The notes under the pieces were generated by a model. The model worked only from the letters and a program-made list of their open reading frames with translations. It searched no databases and had not been told where the DNA came from. Shown here in pieces: positions 1 to 10,502 of a stretch of DNA of 64,000 nucleotides (position 1 is its first letter; each line of letters opens with the position of its first letter). The translations under genes were made by a program, and so were the position numbers. This DNA comes from Pomphorhynchus laevis. Its lineage: Eukaryota; Acanthocephala; Palaeacanthocephala; Echinorhynchida; Pomphorhynchidae. Location of the stretch: assembly GCA_012934845.2 (NCBI GenBank), contig WNNJ02001361.1, positions 1-64,000 on the forward strand. Reading direction: 5' to 3'.

Positions 1-1
1 A

Positions 2-976
2 ACAGTTCCGATTAATTTCCTTGATGTGTCTATTTACTGGGACAATAACGATACATTGCAGACCAGAATATATAGGAAACCCAGTAGTCCTAAAATACAT
101 TTGCACCCGTTGAGTGCCCACCCAAAACACATTAAGATGAATATGATCATAAATGAAACATCAAGAATCCTGAAAATATGTAGTACAACAAAATCACAGC
201 TAGATACAATAGACCATCTAAGAAAGCAGCTCATTCTGAGAGGATATACTTATCGTGAGGTTAATCGATCAATTAATAAAAGTCTAATATTATTAAAAAA
301 TTCCAAAAACTTGCCGAAAGAAAAAATATGCAGTGACAATATTTACGTCTTCCCTTATCATAAGGCATTACAATCATTATCATGCGACGCTAACGAATCA
401 ATAGGTAATATAGCAAAACAAATAGGAAAACCAATCAAAAGAGTATTTATAACCTTTAAAGCTACAAACACAATCGGTCGCCGGTTAATACGGTCAAAAT
501 TCCAAAGACAAGGAAACAAAAATATGTCGGGATGTAAACAATGCCAAAGAGCGCGAACAAAATGTTGTGAAAATGTTATTAATGCTACAAAGTACGTTAG
601 CAGCAAAACGAAATTAGAATATAAAATAAACGGCAATACATCATGCGCATCAAACGGTAATGTATATTTAGCAACATGCAGACTGTGTCAACTACAATAC
701 GTAGGTGAGACAGGACTTAGCATGAATATGAGACTTAATAATCGCAGATCAGATATAAATAAACAGTTAACACATCGCGACGCGATTGTGCATCATTGTA
801 TTTCAGCACATTCAAAAAATTCGGATATTTTTGACTATATCATAATAAAGGATGGTATTAACGACACTAAAGAAAGAAGAATAGAAGAGCAGAGAATTGT
901 AGGTCAACTATTAACAGATACTAATCATGGGTTAAATTCAGAACACATTTACAAATGGGATGTCGATATTACATAA
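2..976 (+). CDS. Penelope-like element, RT C-terminus plus GIY-YIG endonuclease (5' partial)
   Basis: The reading frame is open from base 2, so the element runs off the left edge; the first in-frame ATG is at 26. The start (NFLDVSIYW, then YRKPSS) is the region after the palm of a canonical PLE reverse transcriptase. After about residue 170 comes a Cys-rich linker (CKQCQRARTKCC), then a GIY-YIG domain of the PLE variant type: VYLATC for GIY, QYVGETG for YIG, RLNNRRSDI with the conserved Arg, and a C-terminal acidic residue in RRIEEQRIV. Domain order RT then endonuclease is that of Penelope/Poseidon/Neptune elements, where the nuclease nicks the target for reverse transcription. No internal stop is seen, so this copy may be young. 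A hammerhead-like motif follows the stop at 1039-1064. Confidence 0.9.
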   Translation, partial: TVPINFLDVSIYWDNNDTLQTRIYRKPSSPKIHLHPLSAHPKHIKMNMIINETSRILKICSTTKSQLDTIDHLRKQLILRGYTYREVNRSINKSLILLKNSKNLPKEKICSDNIYVFPYHKALQSLSCDANESIGNIAKQIGKPIKRVFITFKATNTIGRRLIRSKFQRQGNKNMSGCKQCQRARTKCCENVINATKYVSSKTKLEYKINGNTSCASNGNVYLATCRLCQLQYVGETGLSMNMRLNNRRSDINKQLTHRDAIVHHCISAHSKNSDIFDYIIIKDGINDTKERRIEEQRIVGQLLTDTNHGLNSEHIYKWDVDIT

Positions 977-1038
977 TTCCACCTTAAACAATTACTTTGT
1001 TTTATTAATTGTTAACTTTATTGTGCTCTCACTCTAGA

Positions 1039-1064
1039 TTGACAAAGCTCCAAAGAGCGAAACG
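1039..1064 (+). ncRNA. Degenerate hammerhead-like motif at PLE 3' end
   Basis: The string TTGACAA, then a GCTC/GAGC hairpin with a CAAA loop, then GAAACG mirrors the hammerhead core CTGATGA - stem II - GAAAC. It lies about 65 bases after the stop of the preceding PLE. PLE terminal repeats are known to carry hammerheads. TTGACAA departs from the catalytic consensus, so cleavage activity is doubtful. Confidence 0.5.
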
Positions 1065-1177
1065 TTTTCAATAAAATTTTGAATCTATTTTGCTTGTGCT
1101 GGTGTAAATCGTAAGATAAACATAAATCTATTGTACTCCTGTGAGAGTCCCAGCGATAGTGTACAACGTACAATGCA

Positions 1178-1180
<3 letters not shown>

Positions 1181-1237
<57 letters not shown>
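1181..1237. repeat. (AT)n microsatellite
   Basis: Uninterrupted AT dinucleotides of about 55 bases inside an otherwise non-repetitive stretch. PLEs of several clades insert preferentially at microsatellites, which may explain its place next to PLE ends. Confidence 0.97.
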
Positions 1238-1239
<2 letters not shown>

Positions 1240-1254
1240 AGTAAGTGTTCGAAT

Positions 1255-1400
1255 CGAGCATATTCTTCAGTCTGCAAACTCTCGTCACTCCTAGACGGTC
1301 ATGTGATAGCCGGCAGCCATCGTCAGTAAGATGAACTATCACACGCCGTTTCGGCTGCCTCTGTGACATTGTGAAAATGCATTTCCGACATCTAGCTTAA
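1255..1400 (-). repeat. PLE terminal-repeat fragment, family R3
   Basis: Read on the minus strand it has GAGGCAGCCGAAACG followed about 20 bases later by ACTGACGATGGCTGCCGG. The same order is seen at 20088-20145, 20455-20515 and 53545-53605. GGCAGCC before GAAAC is complementary to GGCTGCC after CTGACGA. Confidence 0.6.
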
Positions 1401-1487
1401 ATTGTTGGTGGCGTTAGCTCTTAAATCCAACAATTTGCAATGCAGACCATCATAAACAACCAGAGGATCAAACTTTCGGATGCTTGA

Positions 1488-1490
<3 letters not shown>

Positions 1491-1519
<29 letters not shown>
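1491..1519. repeat. (TA)n microsatellite
   Basis: About 29 bases of TA dinucleotides directly before the repeated unit that starts at 1521. Confidence 0.95.
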
Positions 1520-1520
<1 letters not shown>

Positions 1521-1522
<2 letters not shown>

Positions 1523-1597
1523 GCACACATGGATTTAAAATCAATCGTAGCCAATTATGGCTCCTGGACCACAGTTACAAGCGATTTTTCGCACTAT
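1521..1597 (+). repeat. Dispersed repeat R2, copy 1
   Basis: A roughly 75-base unit beginning GCAGCACACATGG and ending near GCGATTTTTCGC. It recurs with few differences at 1913-1990, and inverted and more diverged at 19853-19911. No protein or RNA identity was recognised; the short ORFs over it are not conserved as proteins. Confidence 0.75.
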
Positions 1598-1912
1598 CAA
1601 TATATAAAAAACGTATTCCTTTCGGAATCCTGTGAGAGATTCAGTGCCCTCGTAACCAACGGATACGCATTTGTGCATATAAAGAATAACTAGAAGGTCC
1701 ACACACGCAACAAGCCAGTAAAAACGCTTTATGCACCTGAGATTCGTATAGCATAGTGAGGAATTGCTGGTGTCTTTACACTTATCACACAAGCAGTCGA
1801 AAAGTACCCTAACCACTTTATCCGACTGACGATGACTGCTGGGTGGTTAGGAACGTCTCGGAGTGATACATTAGACTGATGGAGCTGATGATCAAAGTCC
1901 AGTTATTTAGCA
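1598..1912. other. Spacer between R2 copies, no gene seen
   Basis: Holds no convincing ORF. Contains GTCGAAAAGTACC and ACTGACGATGACTG, fragments resembling PLE terminal motifs, but not in a foldable order. Confidence 0.4.
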
Positions 1913-1990
1913 GCACATATGGATTTAACATCAATCGTAGCCAATGATGGCTCCTGGACCACAGTTACAAGCGATTTTTCGCCCTATATA
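1913..1990 (+). repeat. Dispersed repeat R2, copy 2
   Basis: Direct repeat of 1521-1597 with about 5 differences over 75 bases (for example GATGG for TATGG in the middle). Confidence 0.75.
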
Positions 1991-2073
1991 TGCCAGTTTA
2001 TATTTAATAAATTTAGTAAATTTTGTATATATAGTAATGAACAAATCGAAGATCAATATAAAACAGAGAAAAA

Positions 2074-2500
2074 GTTTGTGAACCAACAAAAACAATATAA
2101 TTTATTTTAACTTGTCATCTCTTACTATGAATTGATCAGAACAATTGAATGTATAATCTCTCTAACTTATTTTTACATATATACATAGTAAAAGTTACGA
2201 AGAAAAAGTGCAAATAGGTTTAGACGTTTCGGTCCTAAGGCTTTTTTCAATCTATAAACACGGCAAACATAACAATTAATAAACACAACATATGTAATCA
2301 AAAATTTACATAACCAGGGTTTTTAAAATAACTATCATCATTGCATTCGTAGTCTTCTTCACTATGTAACTGTCCATAAGCTTAGCTTCAAAACGTAGCC
2401 GCTCTGTTCGCTATTTAATTTTTTAGCTGCAATAACATACATCATACAGTCCATTACATTATTATAATAAAGATTATTTATTAGTGGAGAGAGTGAAGAA
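2074..2500 (-). repeat. PLE terminal repeat IR1, left arm (lacks the MULE)
   Basis: On the minus strand this matches 8880-10110 almost base for base, except that the right arm carries an 800-bp MULE. It includes a PLE-like motif at 2225-2253 (minus): ATTGAAAAA, CCTTAGG, CCGAAACGTC. The two arms are inverted and enclose two decayed LINEs. No ORF is conserved in it, so it is probably the non-coding terminal repeat of a PLE whose coding part is missing. Confidence 0.75.
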
Positions 2501-2524
2501 AATATTTATAAAATAAAGATGTTT

Positions 2525-2935
2525 TTAATAAGAGAACAAAACAAGTTCAAAATATGTAATACATGCATAAGTGGAAATGTCATAGTAGGAAAAGACGACA
2601 ATATAAATCGATTTCACTGAGTTATCTTTTTATAATAACGTGCAAAGGGAATCAGATCCTTCCAACCCACACCAGTGCGCCACCTTCCTTCTGAAGCACT
2701 CAGGGTCTTTCACACACCTGAGAGTCCAGTCGAGGTGAATAATGGTAGGTAATCGCGAGGTGAGGAGATTAAGAACCTTAGTCTTAGCTCTGGAAGACAG
2801 CCTCTAGAAACGAAAACTATTCCCGAGATTGCCACCGTACCCCATAGGCGCACCTGAGCTTTATCACTTGATAACAGATGCTGGGCCAGTTTTAGGGCCC
2901 ATCTAGCTCACTTGGGGACACTTTTGAATTTAATC
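2525..2935 (-). mobile_element. LINE family B, inverted 3'-end fragment
   Basis: Reverse complement of 5590-6005, the 3' end of the LINE that lies just to the right. It carries the same tail, including the ACTCAGTGAAAT region, and the GTGGCGCACTGG coding remnant. The two form a roughly 400-bp inverted repeat around LINE B, with a short gap to the element's ORF1 at 2992. Confidence 0.8.
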
Positions 2936-2991
2936 AAGTATGGTCCAACTGATCATCTAACCGTAATAGCACCTAGCAAAAATTGTGAAAA

Positions 2992-4240
2992 ATGTGCAGT
3001 AAACGTGTTTGTGGTGGTTCAATCGATTTGAAAATCAACACTGAAATACCTGCAAATTTAAGCAAATTCAAGGAATTCTCTAAAAATTTGTCTAAAAAGA
3101 ACATTTCAAACGACTCAATTAAGGTTAGTGAAGTTTTAATTATGGAAAATAAAGTAAGTGATGCTTCTGCTGGGCTTCCAAAAGTGAAGAAGCTATCTCA
3201 CCTCGTCTCCGTTACACCTATTATTCTACTTTCAAGAAAGAAATATTTTGACGAACTTTTGCGAACCTTCGTCACCAGATATAAAAACTTAACTCCACTA
3301 GTCTACCCGGTATCAATTTCCGTATTTCATTCATGACATCCGACCTCGCCAATGAATACATAAAGTTCGCTAAGGACAATCTGGCTCATAAAGCCATAGT
3401 TACCTATATGCCAATCATGGCAACAATTAAAATCACAAATATCACGCCCGAGGTAGACGCGGCTACATTACGTCACTGGAGAAAATGCGCAATATCTCGA
3501 ACCTCAGATTCATCAAGGGTAAAGGGGACACCCCTTTACCCATAGCATTCGGTTCCACAACAGAGGAGAATCCCCCTCCTTTCGAAATCGGCTTTCAAGC
3601 CCTTTTTGGGGTATAACCTGAAGATCCAGCACATAGAATCCAACAATTTTATTTACCCCCATTGAAACAATTGTCATGCATGGGGCACTGGAGCTCCTCA
3701 TGCCGCAATGAGAAGTATTGCAGGCTATGCGCATCAAAGGCAGACGAATATTATCTGCCATGTAGTGATGTATCCTCTTGCCTTAACTGTGGTTTACGGC
3801 ATCCTGCATGGTCAAAAAATGCAAGGAGTTTAAAACTTACCAGAAGCGGCAACAGATACATTCCAGTAAGAAAATGGCCACTATTGCCAGTCCTCCTGCA
3901 TCCCATATTCCTTCCGTCAACAAAATCTACGAAGTAATCGAAATTAAAATGGATGCGAGAATTGAGGCAATAGAGACTATGTCAAAAAATCTAATGAATG
4001 TGTTTCTAACGCCAGTCACATCTCCATCAACACCCCCAAGACAAATAATCCAAAAAGGACGCTCCTCTCCTAGCATGATAGCCCCACTGAAAGTCCACAA
4101 GCAAGGGAAGGCTTGGAATATTAAACATGGAGATGATGATAACTCTCCCTTCCTTCAAGAAGCGGTCAGTGGTTCCGCCGTTAGGGCCGGATGCCGGAAG
4201 GGCAACCTTTTTCTCTGGGCCTAACTTGTGGTTCGCTGTC
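2992..4240 (+). pseudogene. LINE B ORF1 (gag-like, CCHC knuckles), broken
   Basis: Reading begins at the ATG at 2992 with a Lys/Ser-rich start, breaks near 3336, and continues in shifted frames. At 3662-3850 a peptide with MGHWSSSCRNEKYCRLCA and SSCLNCGLRHPAWSKN shows CCHC-type knuckles typical of Jockey/I/R1 ORF1 proteins, which bind the element RNA. 3808-4224 continues in a third frame with a Pro/Ser-rich tail and the helix EVIEIKMDARIEAIETM. At least two frameshifts separate these parts, so no functional product is expected. Confidence 0.7.
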
Positions 4241-4269
4241 CCTTCTAGTTCCACATTTGCATATGAAGT

Positions 4270-5580
4270 AATTCCAAACCGTATTCATTGAACGTCCTTT
4301 AGTGAAATTCGGAACGTGCTTCTGCCCTTAGCCTTTTATCTGGTCGAGATGCAGATGCTATAGTCCTTCAGGAAACTAGATTTATTTGGTCTCCCCATTA
4401 CATTACTCGGTTTCCTCGAAAGCACATATTATCCCACTTTATGACGTACATAACCCCACCTTACTTCACTTCTCAAGATATTTTAACCTTAGTTTAATTA
4501 CACTTAAGATCATCCCTACTATAAAACTACTCTTGTCCAGCCATGTTTTGTTTAGTGATACCACTCTGAAAGAACAGTAAACGCATCAGTATAGACTATA
4601 TCTATATTTGGCTGGGAGAAATACACAAGAACCGTACCCTCCTGGATCGTATATTAGGAAGCAAATATGACATGTTACTTGGGGACTCCAACGACAGAAC
4701 TGGTCATTGGATTAATACAGCACTTCACAGATCTAGAACGTGTATCTTATACATAAAACACCAGCCCCAGCTTTTATTGCAAAAAATAAAATTCACTCCT
4801 CGTAAAGTAAATTTGTAGGATTCACGGGCATCAGGTTAGATTGCCAGAATAAGCCTTGACAAAGTTTTGGAGGAGTCCTTAACCCTACATAATTATGAAA
4901 CCACTCAATCTCTCAAACCAGTCACGCCTTGGGTGACTTCAGGAGCAGGGATTTATCGCTTACCGATATCCTGAATGCCTGGCGTCTACTTCAGAGAACC
5001 TCCAGATCCCATGGGCCACACTTCTCGTGTTTATCAGCTTTTGACAGTTGATCAGCCAAGTGAAATCGCCATAACCATGATGTTTAGCCTCACCATCCGA
5101 TGTAGCCGGCATTAATATTAGCAGCAGAATATTTTTAGCAAAGAAAAAAGATGTATCATGGCCTAAAGATCTGCGTCCTGTTTCGAAACAAAACTCCCTT
5201 ATCTCAATCTACGACCTTAAGTCTCTCCACTTTCTCATATACTATATTTTGCTGATTCTATCGTACTCTAAGACTTTTAAAGGCGATCAACATCTAGTGG
5301 TATATGCTGATGATATCACAGCTCTGTCTTTTAGACGCAGGTGCGTATATTTAGTCTCGTAAATCAGTCGCTTCTTTTCAAGATTAAAAGACCAGTTATA
5401 CATGTCCAATCTTATTCTCAAGTCATCTAAATCGCATGTGCTTGTATTTTATTGTGCCCCTGCGACAAAGAAAAAACTGAAGAGACTAGCAATTTAAATT
5501 CTCTCTTCCATTTTGAACAATCAACCACTCCGCTTCTTTACACATCGATTTATATACCTTGGATGCACCATCACGGTTAA
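4270..5580 (+). pseudogene. LINE B ORF2 (endonuclease-RT), broken
   Basis: Recognisable pieces in order: DADAIVLQETRF (APE endonuclease motif with catalytic Glu) at about 4345-4383, and DQHLVVYADDITAL (RT palm motif with catalytic Asp pair) near 5285-5325. The stretch after it (SNLILKSSKSHVLVF-like, about 5405-5455) matches LINE B copy 2. Many stops and deletions lie between; most of the fingers domain is absent. Confidence 0.7.
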
Positions 5581-6005
5581 ATGATCGATTGGCACAGACT
5601 TGATTAAATTCAAAAGTGTCTCGAAGTGAGCTAGATAGGCCCTAAAACTTGCCCAACATCTGTTATTAAGTGATAAAGCTCAGGTGCGCCTATGGGGTAC
5701 GATGGCAATCTCGGGAATAGTTTTCTTTTCTAGAGGCTGTCTTCCAAAGCTTAGACCAGGGTTCTTAAACTCCTCACCTCGAGAGTACCTACCATTATTC
5801 ACCTCGACTGGACCCTCAGGTACGTGAAAGACCCTGAGTGCTTCAGAAGGAAGGTGGCGCACTGGTGTGGGTTGGAAGGATCTGATTCCCTTTGTACGTT
5901 ATTATAAGAAGATAACTCAGTGAAATCGTTTTATATTGTCGTCTTTTTCTACTATGACATTTTCACTTATGCATGTATTACATATTTTGAACCTGTTTTG
6001 ATCTG

Positions 6006-8870
6006 TTATTGATTGATTGATTCTTTATTAAATAAAAGTGAACATGTTATAAAATACAAAAAAGCAACTATCTTTGCTTAATTTGTGTACAACTTCTTTA
6101 AATTTGATAAAAAACAAAAAAATATATAATAATAAGGATCATTTGCAGCTGTGAAAAGGTAGGATAAACACTTCAAGAAAAATTGTTTGACTGAGCTGTG
6201 GATATTGCCAATTTACAACCTTCTGGATTGTCGACTCGGCTCTTCTAATGATCTAACAGCTTTGAATAGGAACAAAGATGAAAACTTTTTGATTCAAGGT
6301 GCTTTCAAGCCAAACCTTTTATGACCATGCTTACTCTGTTTAGTACATTTAGTATGCCCGAAACAAAGTTTAAATAATTGGGATATGAACTCTATATTAC
6401 GAGCGAGTTTGGTAAACGCCATGTTTAAAACTTCCGCAAGAGTGACTAAATTTTTTCTACAAATGCGCTCTGCGTACCTATGAATTTTTAACATATTTTG
6501 AAGGTATCGTGTGGCTACATTACAAAACCCGGTATATCCATAAACTAGTAATGATCTTACTAATGCAATATATAACCTCTAACTGAGTGGGAGAGGCTCC
6601 TAATGCCGAAATGCGCCTTAGCAGATAAAGACGGCTACTGCATTTTCTGACGACCTCATCAATATGAAGAGACCAAGACAGGTTGGCGGTAAAATTAACG
6701 CCTAGTATTCGAAGACTATTACGACGTTTCAGATCATGATCGACTATCAATAGGCTATGTCGACTCTTTAGGTTGATATGCATAATTTTTGATTTGGATC
6801 TATTTAAGCTCAATAGATTTAGATCAGTCCATTTAATCAGATTATCTAACTCTAGCTTAACGTCTCTTAGAATTTAAGAAGTTCGACAAACTTACAATTA
6901 TGGGGATGTCATTAACGAATTTCACACATACGCTGGATTGCAGAATAGAATAAAAATCATCAACGTAGACGGCGAATAAAAACGGCGATAACGCGCTTCC
7001 TTGAGGTACTCCGATTGATATCGTATAACTCTATGAAACTATAGCATTGTAACCCACACGTTGAGTTCTATCTAGTAAATATGAAGAAATAAAGGCTATC
7101 TGCCAGTATGGGAAGTTATTTTTTACCAACTTGTTGATTAAAATGTGATGATTGGCACAATAGAAGGCTTTTGAAATATCGACCTGAATAATTTGTACTG
7201 CGTGACAGTTTGATGAATCAATTTCTTTTAGCATTCGTTCATTAATCGCGACAAGGGCGTTCGTAGCACTGCTGTTAGGTTTGCTCGTCTTTGGGCATCA
7301 AGCGAACCATAGACTGTTTTAAGCAACTTGGAAGAATTCCCATTCTGAATATGGAGGTAAACATAATTGAAAGAGGTTCTGCTAATAAATCAGCTAATTC
7401 ATGTAGAGCCCATATAGGCATACCTGACCCACCTGATTTGTTTTTCCTTATCTTTAATATTGTCGAGTATACTTCTGCCGCTGAAATTATCCATAAGTTG
7501 ATCAAAGTTAGAAATATTATCATCGAATGCGATGAGTAAGCTGTTATTATGCTCTGTTAAGATTCCATTTGTTAAATTAGAATTGATAAGGTTGACTGTC
7601 GCTTTAAGTCTTTCATCCGTAAGTTCATCAAAATCCGATATAGGTGCCTGCTTTCTAATTGTATTTACTCCTTTTCATAGAGAACCACCACGATTGATGC
7701 ATAATCGCTTTTTAAACCAGCACGATTTTGCTATAGGTATCAGATTTGACAGTCTATTGTTAATTTGTTTGTACACTTCAGAATTGCCACTCCGGTAAGC
7801 TCGGTCTTTTCGCTTCTGCAATTCCTTAATTAGTGGTGTGATCCACGTTGGATCTCTTGAATTTATACGTACTTTTTTACATGGAATAGTACTAGAAAAG
7901 TAGTCATTAAGTTTATTGTCGATAATGTCAAAATTTTCACAAGTCTAATTTGAGATGTTGATTGTTAATTCGCTTACCTTATTCCTTAAGTTAATTAAGT
8001 TGTTCGCTCGTTTATCCCATAAAGTTAATTTGCGAACTTCAAAACGCCCTATTTTGTAATAATTTCCAATACGTATCGCACAATGGTCTGAATTTCCTAG
8101 CGATGAACATTTTTTAACCTGGTTATAGTAATGTTCTATATTTGTGAAGATTTTATCCAAGATGGCGTTGTTTCGAGTGTTAAATTTAACTAACTGTAAT
8201 AATCCGTGATGACAAGCATATGAATCAAGTGGAATCATATTAAAATCACCTAATACCATTATATATTTGCTGGAGCATATTATATTATCTATAATCGTCT
8301 TTAATTTTTTTTGAGCTGCTTGCGAGTCGGTGTTCGGTGGGTGATAAGCCAGCATAATTGTACAGGAAAATTTCCGATTTTTAACTTTTTTCGAAAAGGA
8401 AAGAATTAAATATTAGAGATAAGTGGACATAAATCTAGATGTCTCTGTAACTTCACAATCTGAATTATGTCTTATGTAAGCACACAGCACCTCCTTCTCT
8501 ATCCAAGCGATGTACCGAAAACAATTTGTAACCTGTTATGTTCATATTATCTAATATATGTTCTGAGAACCAGCTTTCAGTTATTAAAGAAATATACACG
8601 GGTTTGCTGTTGTTGATAATTAATGAAATTTCATCTATTTTGTTATACAGACGATTAGCATTGCAATAAAACATAGTAGGATAAGTAAATTTTGACGTGG
8701 TTACTTGTGGTGGAGATACTATTGATTTTGTAAAAGAGAAATGAGAAACACCGGATCCCACCTTAATACTTGTCGGTGTCTCACGTGTCGAAAATTTTCA
8801 GCCTTCGATGTAGTTGTATCTAAATCGTTTTTAGATTTAGCCGATCTTAGTTGTATTCGTTCTTCATGAA
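6006..8870 (-). mobile_element. LINE family C (CR1/Jockey-like), decayed, minus strand
   Basis: Read right to left: APE endonuclease, reverse transcriptase, C-terminal part, and an end with tandem TCAA units (plus-strand TTGATTGATTGATTG at about 6009-6024). A short 3' tandem repeat instead of poly(A) is common in CR1-like elements. It abuts the end of LINE B at 6005 and the PLE repeat IR1 at 8880. Confidence 0.8.
6294..8761 (-). pseudogene. LINE C ORF2 (endonuclease-RT), broken in several frames
   Basis: From the right end: 8465-8761 has FYCNANRLYNKIDEI and ITESWF (start of the nuclease). 7945-8355 has VLGDFNMIPLDS and LGNSDHCAI (catalytic GDFN and SDH). 7275-7523 has KSGGSGMPIWALHELAD (RT finger region). 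7031-7234 has VDISKAFYCANHHIL (palm motif A). 6960-7030 reads GVPQGSALSPFLFAVYVDDF (motifs B and C). 6520-6813 has NRSKSKIMHI and RILGVNF (thumb region). 6294-6494 is the C-terminus. At least five frame breaks show it is dead. Nothing useful remains of an ORF1. Confidence 0.85.
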
Positions 8871-8985
8871 CGAATACAAAAACATCTTTATTATAATAAT
8901 GTAATAGACTGTATGATGTATGTTATTGCAGCTAAAAAATTAAATAGCGAACAGAGCGGCTACGTTTTGAAGTTAAGGTTATGGA

Positions 8986-8994
8986 CAGTTACAT
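8986..8994. repeat. 9-bp target site duplication (left), CAGTTACAT
   Basis: Same nine bases at 9795-9803. The uninterrupted paralogue at 2074-2500 has a single copy, which confirms them as a target duplication. MULEs duplicate 8-11 bp. Confidence 0.92.
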
Positions 8995-9082
8995 CGTTAG
9001 GACCATTTTTCACATTATGTGAAAAATGGTCCTTTTTTCACATATGAAAAACAGGGGTAAAAAAATTAAATAAAATTTTTAT

Positions 9083-9490
9083 TAGTCAAGTTTCCAATGA
9101 AAATTCAGAGCAATATGCTTGAGATAATCTATACTTGGATAAATGTTCAAATGTTGAAGGGGCTGTCTTAAATGTTCCATCGCAAAGTAGAATGTTTGAT
9201 ATTTCAAGATGAGAGATGTTTGCTTCAGTTGTAAAGATTACGACCCTATCCTTATCTTTAACTCCACTATCAAAAAATAAAAACTTCTTATTATCTGTAG
9301 TAGTTTGGAGCTCCAAAGGAATGTCGTAATCTTTTACTGTTGTAAAGTTATTTTTCCTTCTTTCATCTGTTACATAGCTATTAAGTTTCTTCAAATTTAG
9401 AGGAACCTTTATAGTTTGATTATCCTTTATAACATTTAGGACTACATTCCTCGATGATTCGTTTAATTCAAAGCCCTGGTCCTTATATTT
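9083..9490 (-). pseudogene. MULE transposase N-terminal part, truncated
   Basis: After a one-base shift the frame resumes as KYKDQGFELNESS and runs through DYDIPLELQTTTDNKKFLFF, then VVIFTTEANISHLEISNILL and CDGTFKTAPSTFEHL. DGTFK is the first catalytic Asp region of MULE transposases. The protein ends shortly after, next to the left TIR, so the second Asp, the Glu and the SWIM region are gone. An internal deletion derivative is the simplest reading. Confidence 0.8.
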
Positions 9491-9728
9491 TCTTTGAGAA
9501 GTGTTCGATGATATTTAACTTCATTCTTAGATGGTTATGAACACCTACTACATCCCACAATACATTCCCAATATCCGTCTTCAATATTGAGTTACACCCT
9601 CGCTTATTGCAGCGCCAATGCTTCTTGCCCAACTCGGTCTTTGTGTAATTGTAGAAATAGCCTTCATAAGCTATTTTATCACCTCCTCTATTGCTCTTTA
9701 TTATTTTTCCAGTGAGATTTATTTTCAT
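9483..9728 (-). pseudogene. FLYWCH zinc-finger domain of MULE transposase
   Basis: 81 residues from the ATG at 9728. The pattern GKIIKSNRGGDKIAYEGYFY, then HWRCNKRGCNSILKT, then VGVHNHL has the Cys-Cys-His-His spacing and the RG, YEGY and WRC signatures of FLYWCH fingers. These bind DNA and are often fused to MULE transposases. It starts 66 bases inside the right end of the element, so the TIR probably carries the promoter. A frameshift near 9490 separates it from the rest of the transposase. Confidence 0.85.
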
Positions 9729-9794
9729 TTTAAGGGTAAAAATTTATGTGAAAAAAGGACCATTTTTTACATAATGTGAAAAATGGACCCAGCC

Positions 9795-9803
9795 CAGTTA
9801 CAT
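9795..9803. repeat. 9-bp target site duplication (right), CAGTTACAT
   Basis: Partner of 8986-8994. Confidence 0.92.
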
Positions 9804-10110
9804 AGTGAATAAGACTACGAATGCAATGATGATAGTTATTTTAAAAACCCTGGTTATGTAAATTTTTGATTACATATGTTGTGTTTATTAATTGTTATGT
9901 TTGCCGTGTTTATAGATTGAAAAAGGCCTTAGGACCGAAACTTCTTAACTTATTTGCACTTTTTGTTCGTAACTTTTACTATGTATGTATGTAAAAATAA
10001 GTTAGAGAGATTATACATTCAATTGTTCTGATCAAGTCATAGTAAGAGATGACAAGTTAAAATAAATTATATTGTTTTTGCCGGTTCACAAACTTTTCCT
10101 CTGAATATAT

Positions 10111-10500
10111 AAGAATAATTCATCCACTACTCAGACTTGCAAAAACTTAAATCCGCTCACATATCTCGGATTTTATATGTTTTCTTCCATAACACCACAA
10201 GACAGCTCTATTCTGAGACTGTTTCATCTTTAGAGCAGAATCATTTGTTGTAGTTAGTTGGTTGCTAAAATGTAGTGGTACAGATTTAGAGAGGACTTAC
10301 GCAAAACGAGAAAGAATTCAAGAGACGATGTTGTGAAGAAAATAAGATGACTATAAAATTCGAGATAGGTGAGTCGTTTCCAGTTGTTAAAAGCCTGAGT
10401 AGTCGATGCATCATTCGTGAAAATTGCTGAAAGTCTCAGACGGATTTTTTTTATTTATTTGATAGTATCCTTTTTATGGATCATGAAACCTTTTTATGGA
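10111..10500. other. Spacer before the Naiad array, no gene seen
   Basis: No conserved ORF or motif. Ends at the 5' truncation point of Naiad copy 1 near 10503, preceded by a duplicated CCTTTTTATGGATCA (about 10468 and 10489). Confidence 0.5.
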
Positions 10501-10502
10501 TC

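Larger units (their letters stand above)
2990..6005 (+). mobile_element. LINE family B (Jockey-superfamily type), decayed copy 1
   Basis: Pieces of a two-ORF LINE occur in order on the plus strand: ORF1 with zinc knuckles (2992-4240), endonuclease (about 4330-4400), reverse transcriptase (about 5270-5480), then the C-terminal and 3' end (5590-6005). Frames are broken many times. The RT segment is clearly the same family as 17040-18490. Known members of this superfamily use target-primed reverse transcription with an APE-like nuclease. Confidence 0.8.
8995..9794 (-). mobile_element. MULE DNA transposon, internally deleted, with TIRs
   Basis: 800-bp element with terminal inverted repeats of about 50 bp (8995-9045 against 9743-9794). 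The TIRs themselves contain inverted ACCATTTTTCACATTATGTG / CACATAATGTGAAAAATGGT segments. Inside, on the minus strand, are a FLYWCH finger and the start of a MULE transposase. The catalytic DDE part is missing, so it could move only with a transposase supplied in trans. Boundaries are fixed by the 9-bp duplications. Confidence 0.92.
8880..10110 (+). repeat. PLE terminal repeat IR1, right arm, split by a MULE
   Basis: 8880-8994 plus 9804-10110 match the reverse complement of 2074-2500. At 9917-9946 it has ATTGAAAAAGGCC, TTAGGACC and GAAAC, a degenerate hammerhead-like arrangement. The interruption is exactly the MULE described next. Confidence 0.8.

Noticed and set aside
1085-1369. Minus ORF of 94 codons with alternating Ile-Tyr
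   Set aside because: It is a translation of the (AT)n microsatellite.
3513-3761. Minus ORF of 82 codons
   Set aside because: Antisense to LINE B ORF1 knuckles.
5680-5862. Minus ORF of 60 codons
   Set aside because: Antisense to the LINE B C-terminal remnant; the plus reading matches LINE B copy 2.
7291-7798. Plus ORFs of 82 and 88 codons
   Set aside because: Antisense to LINE C RT.
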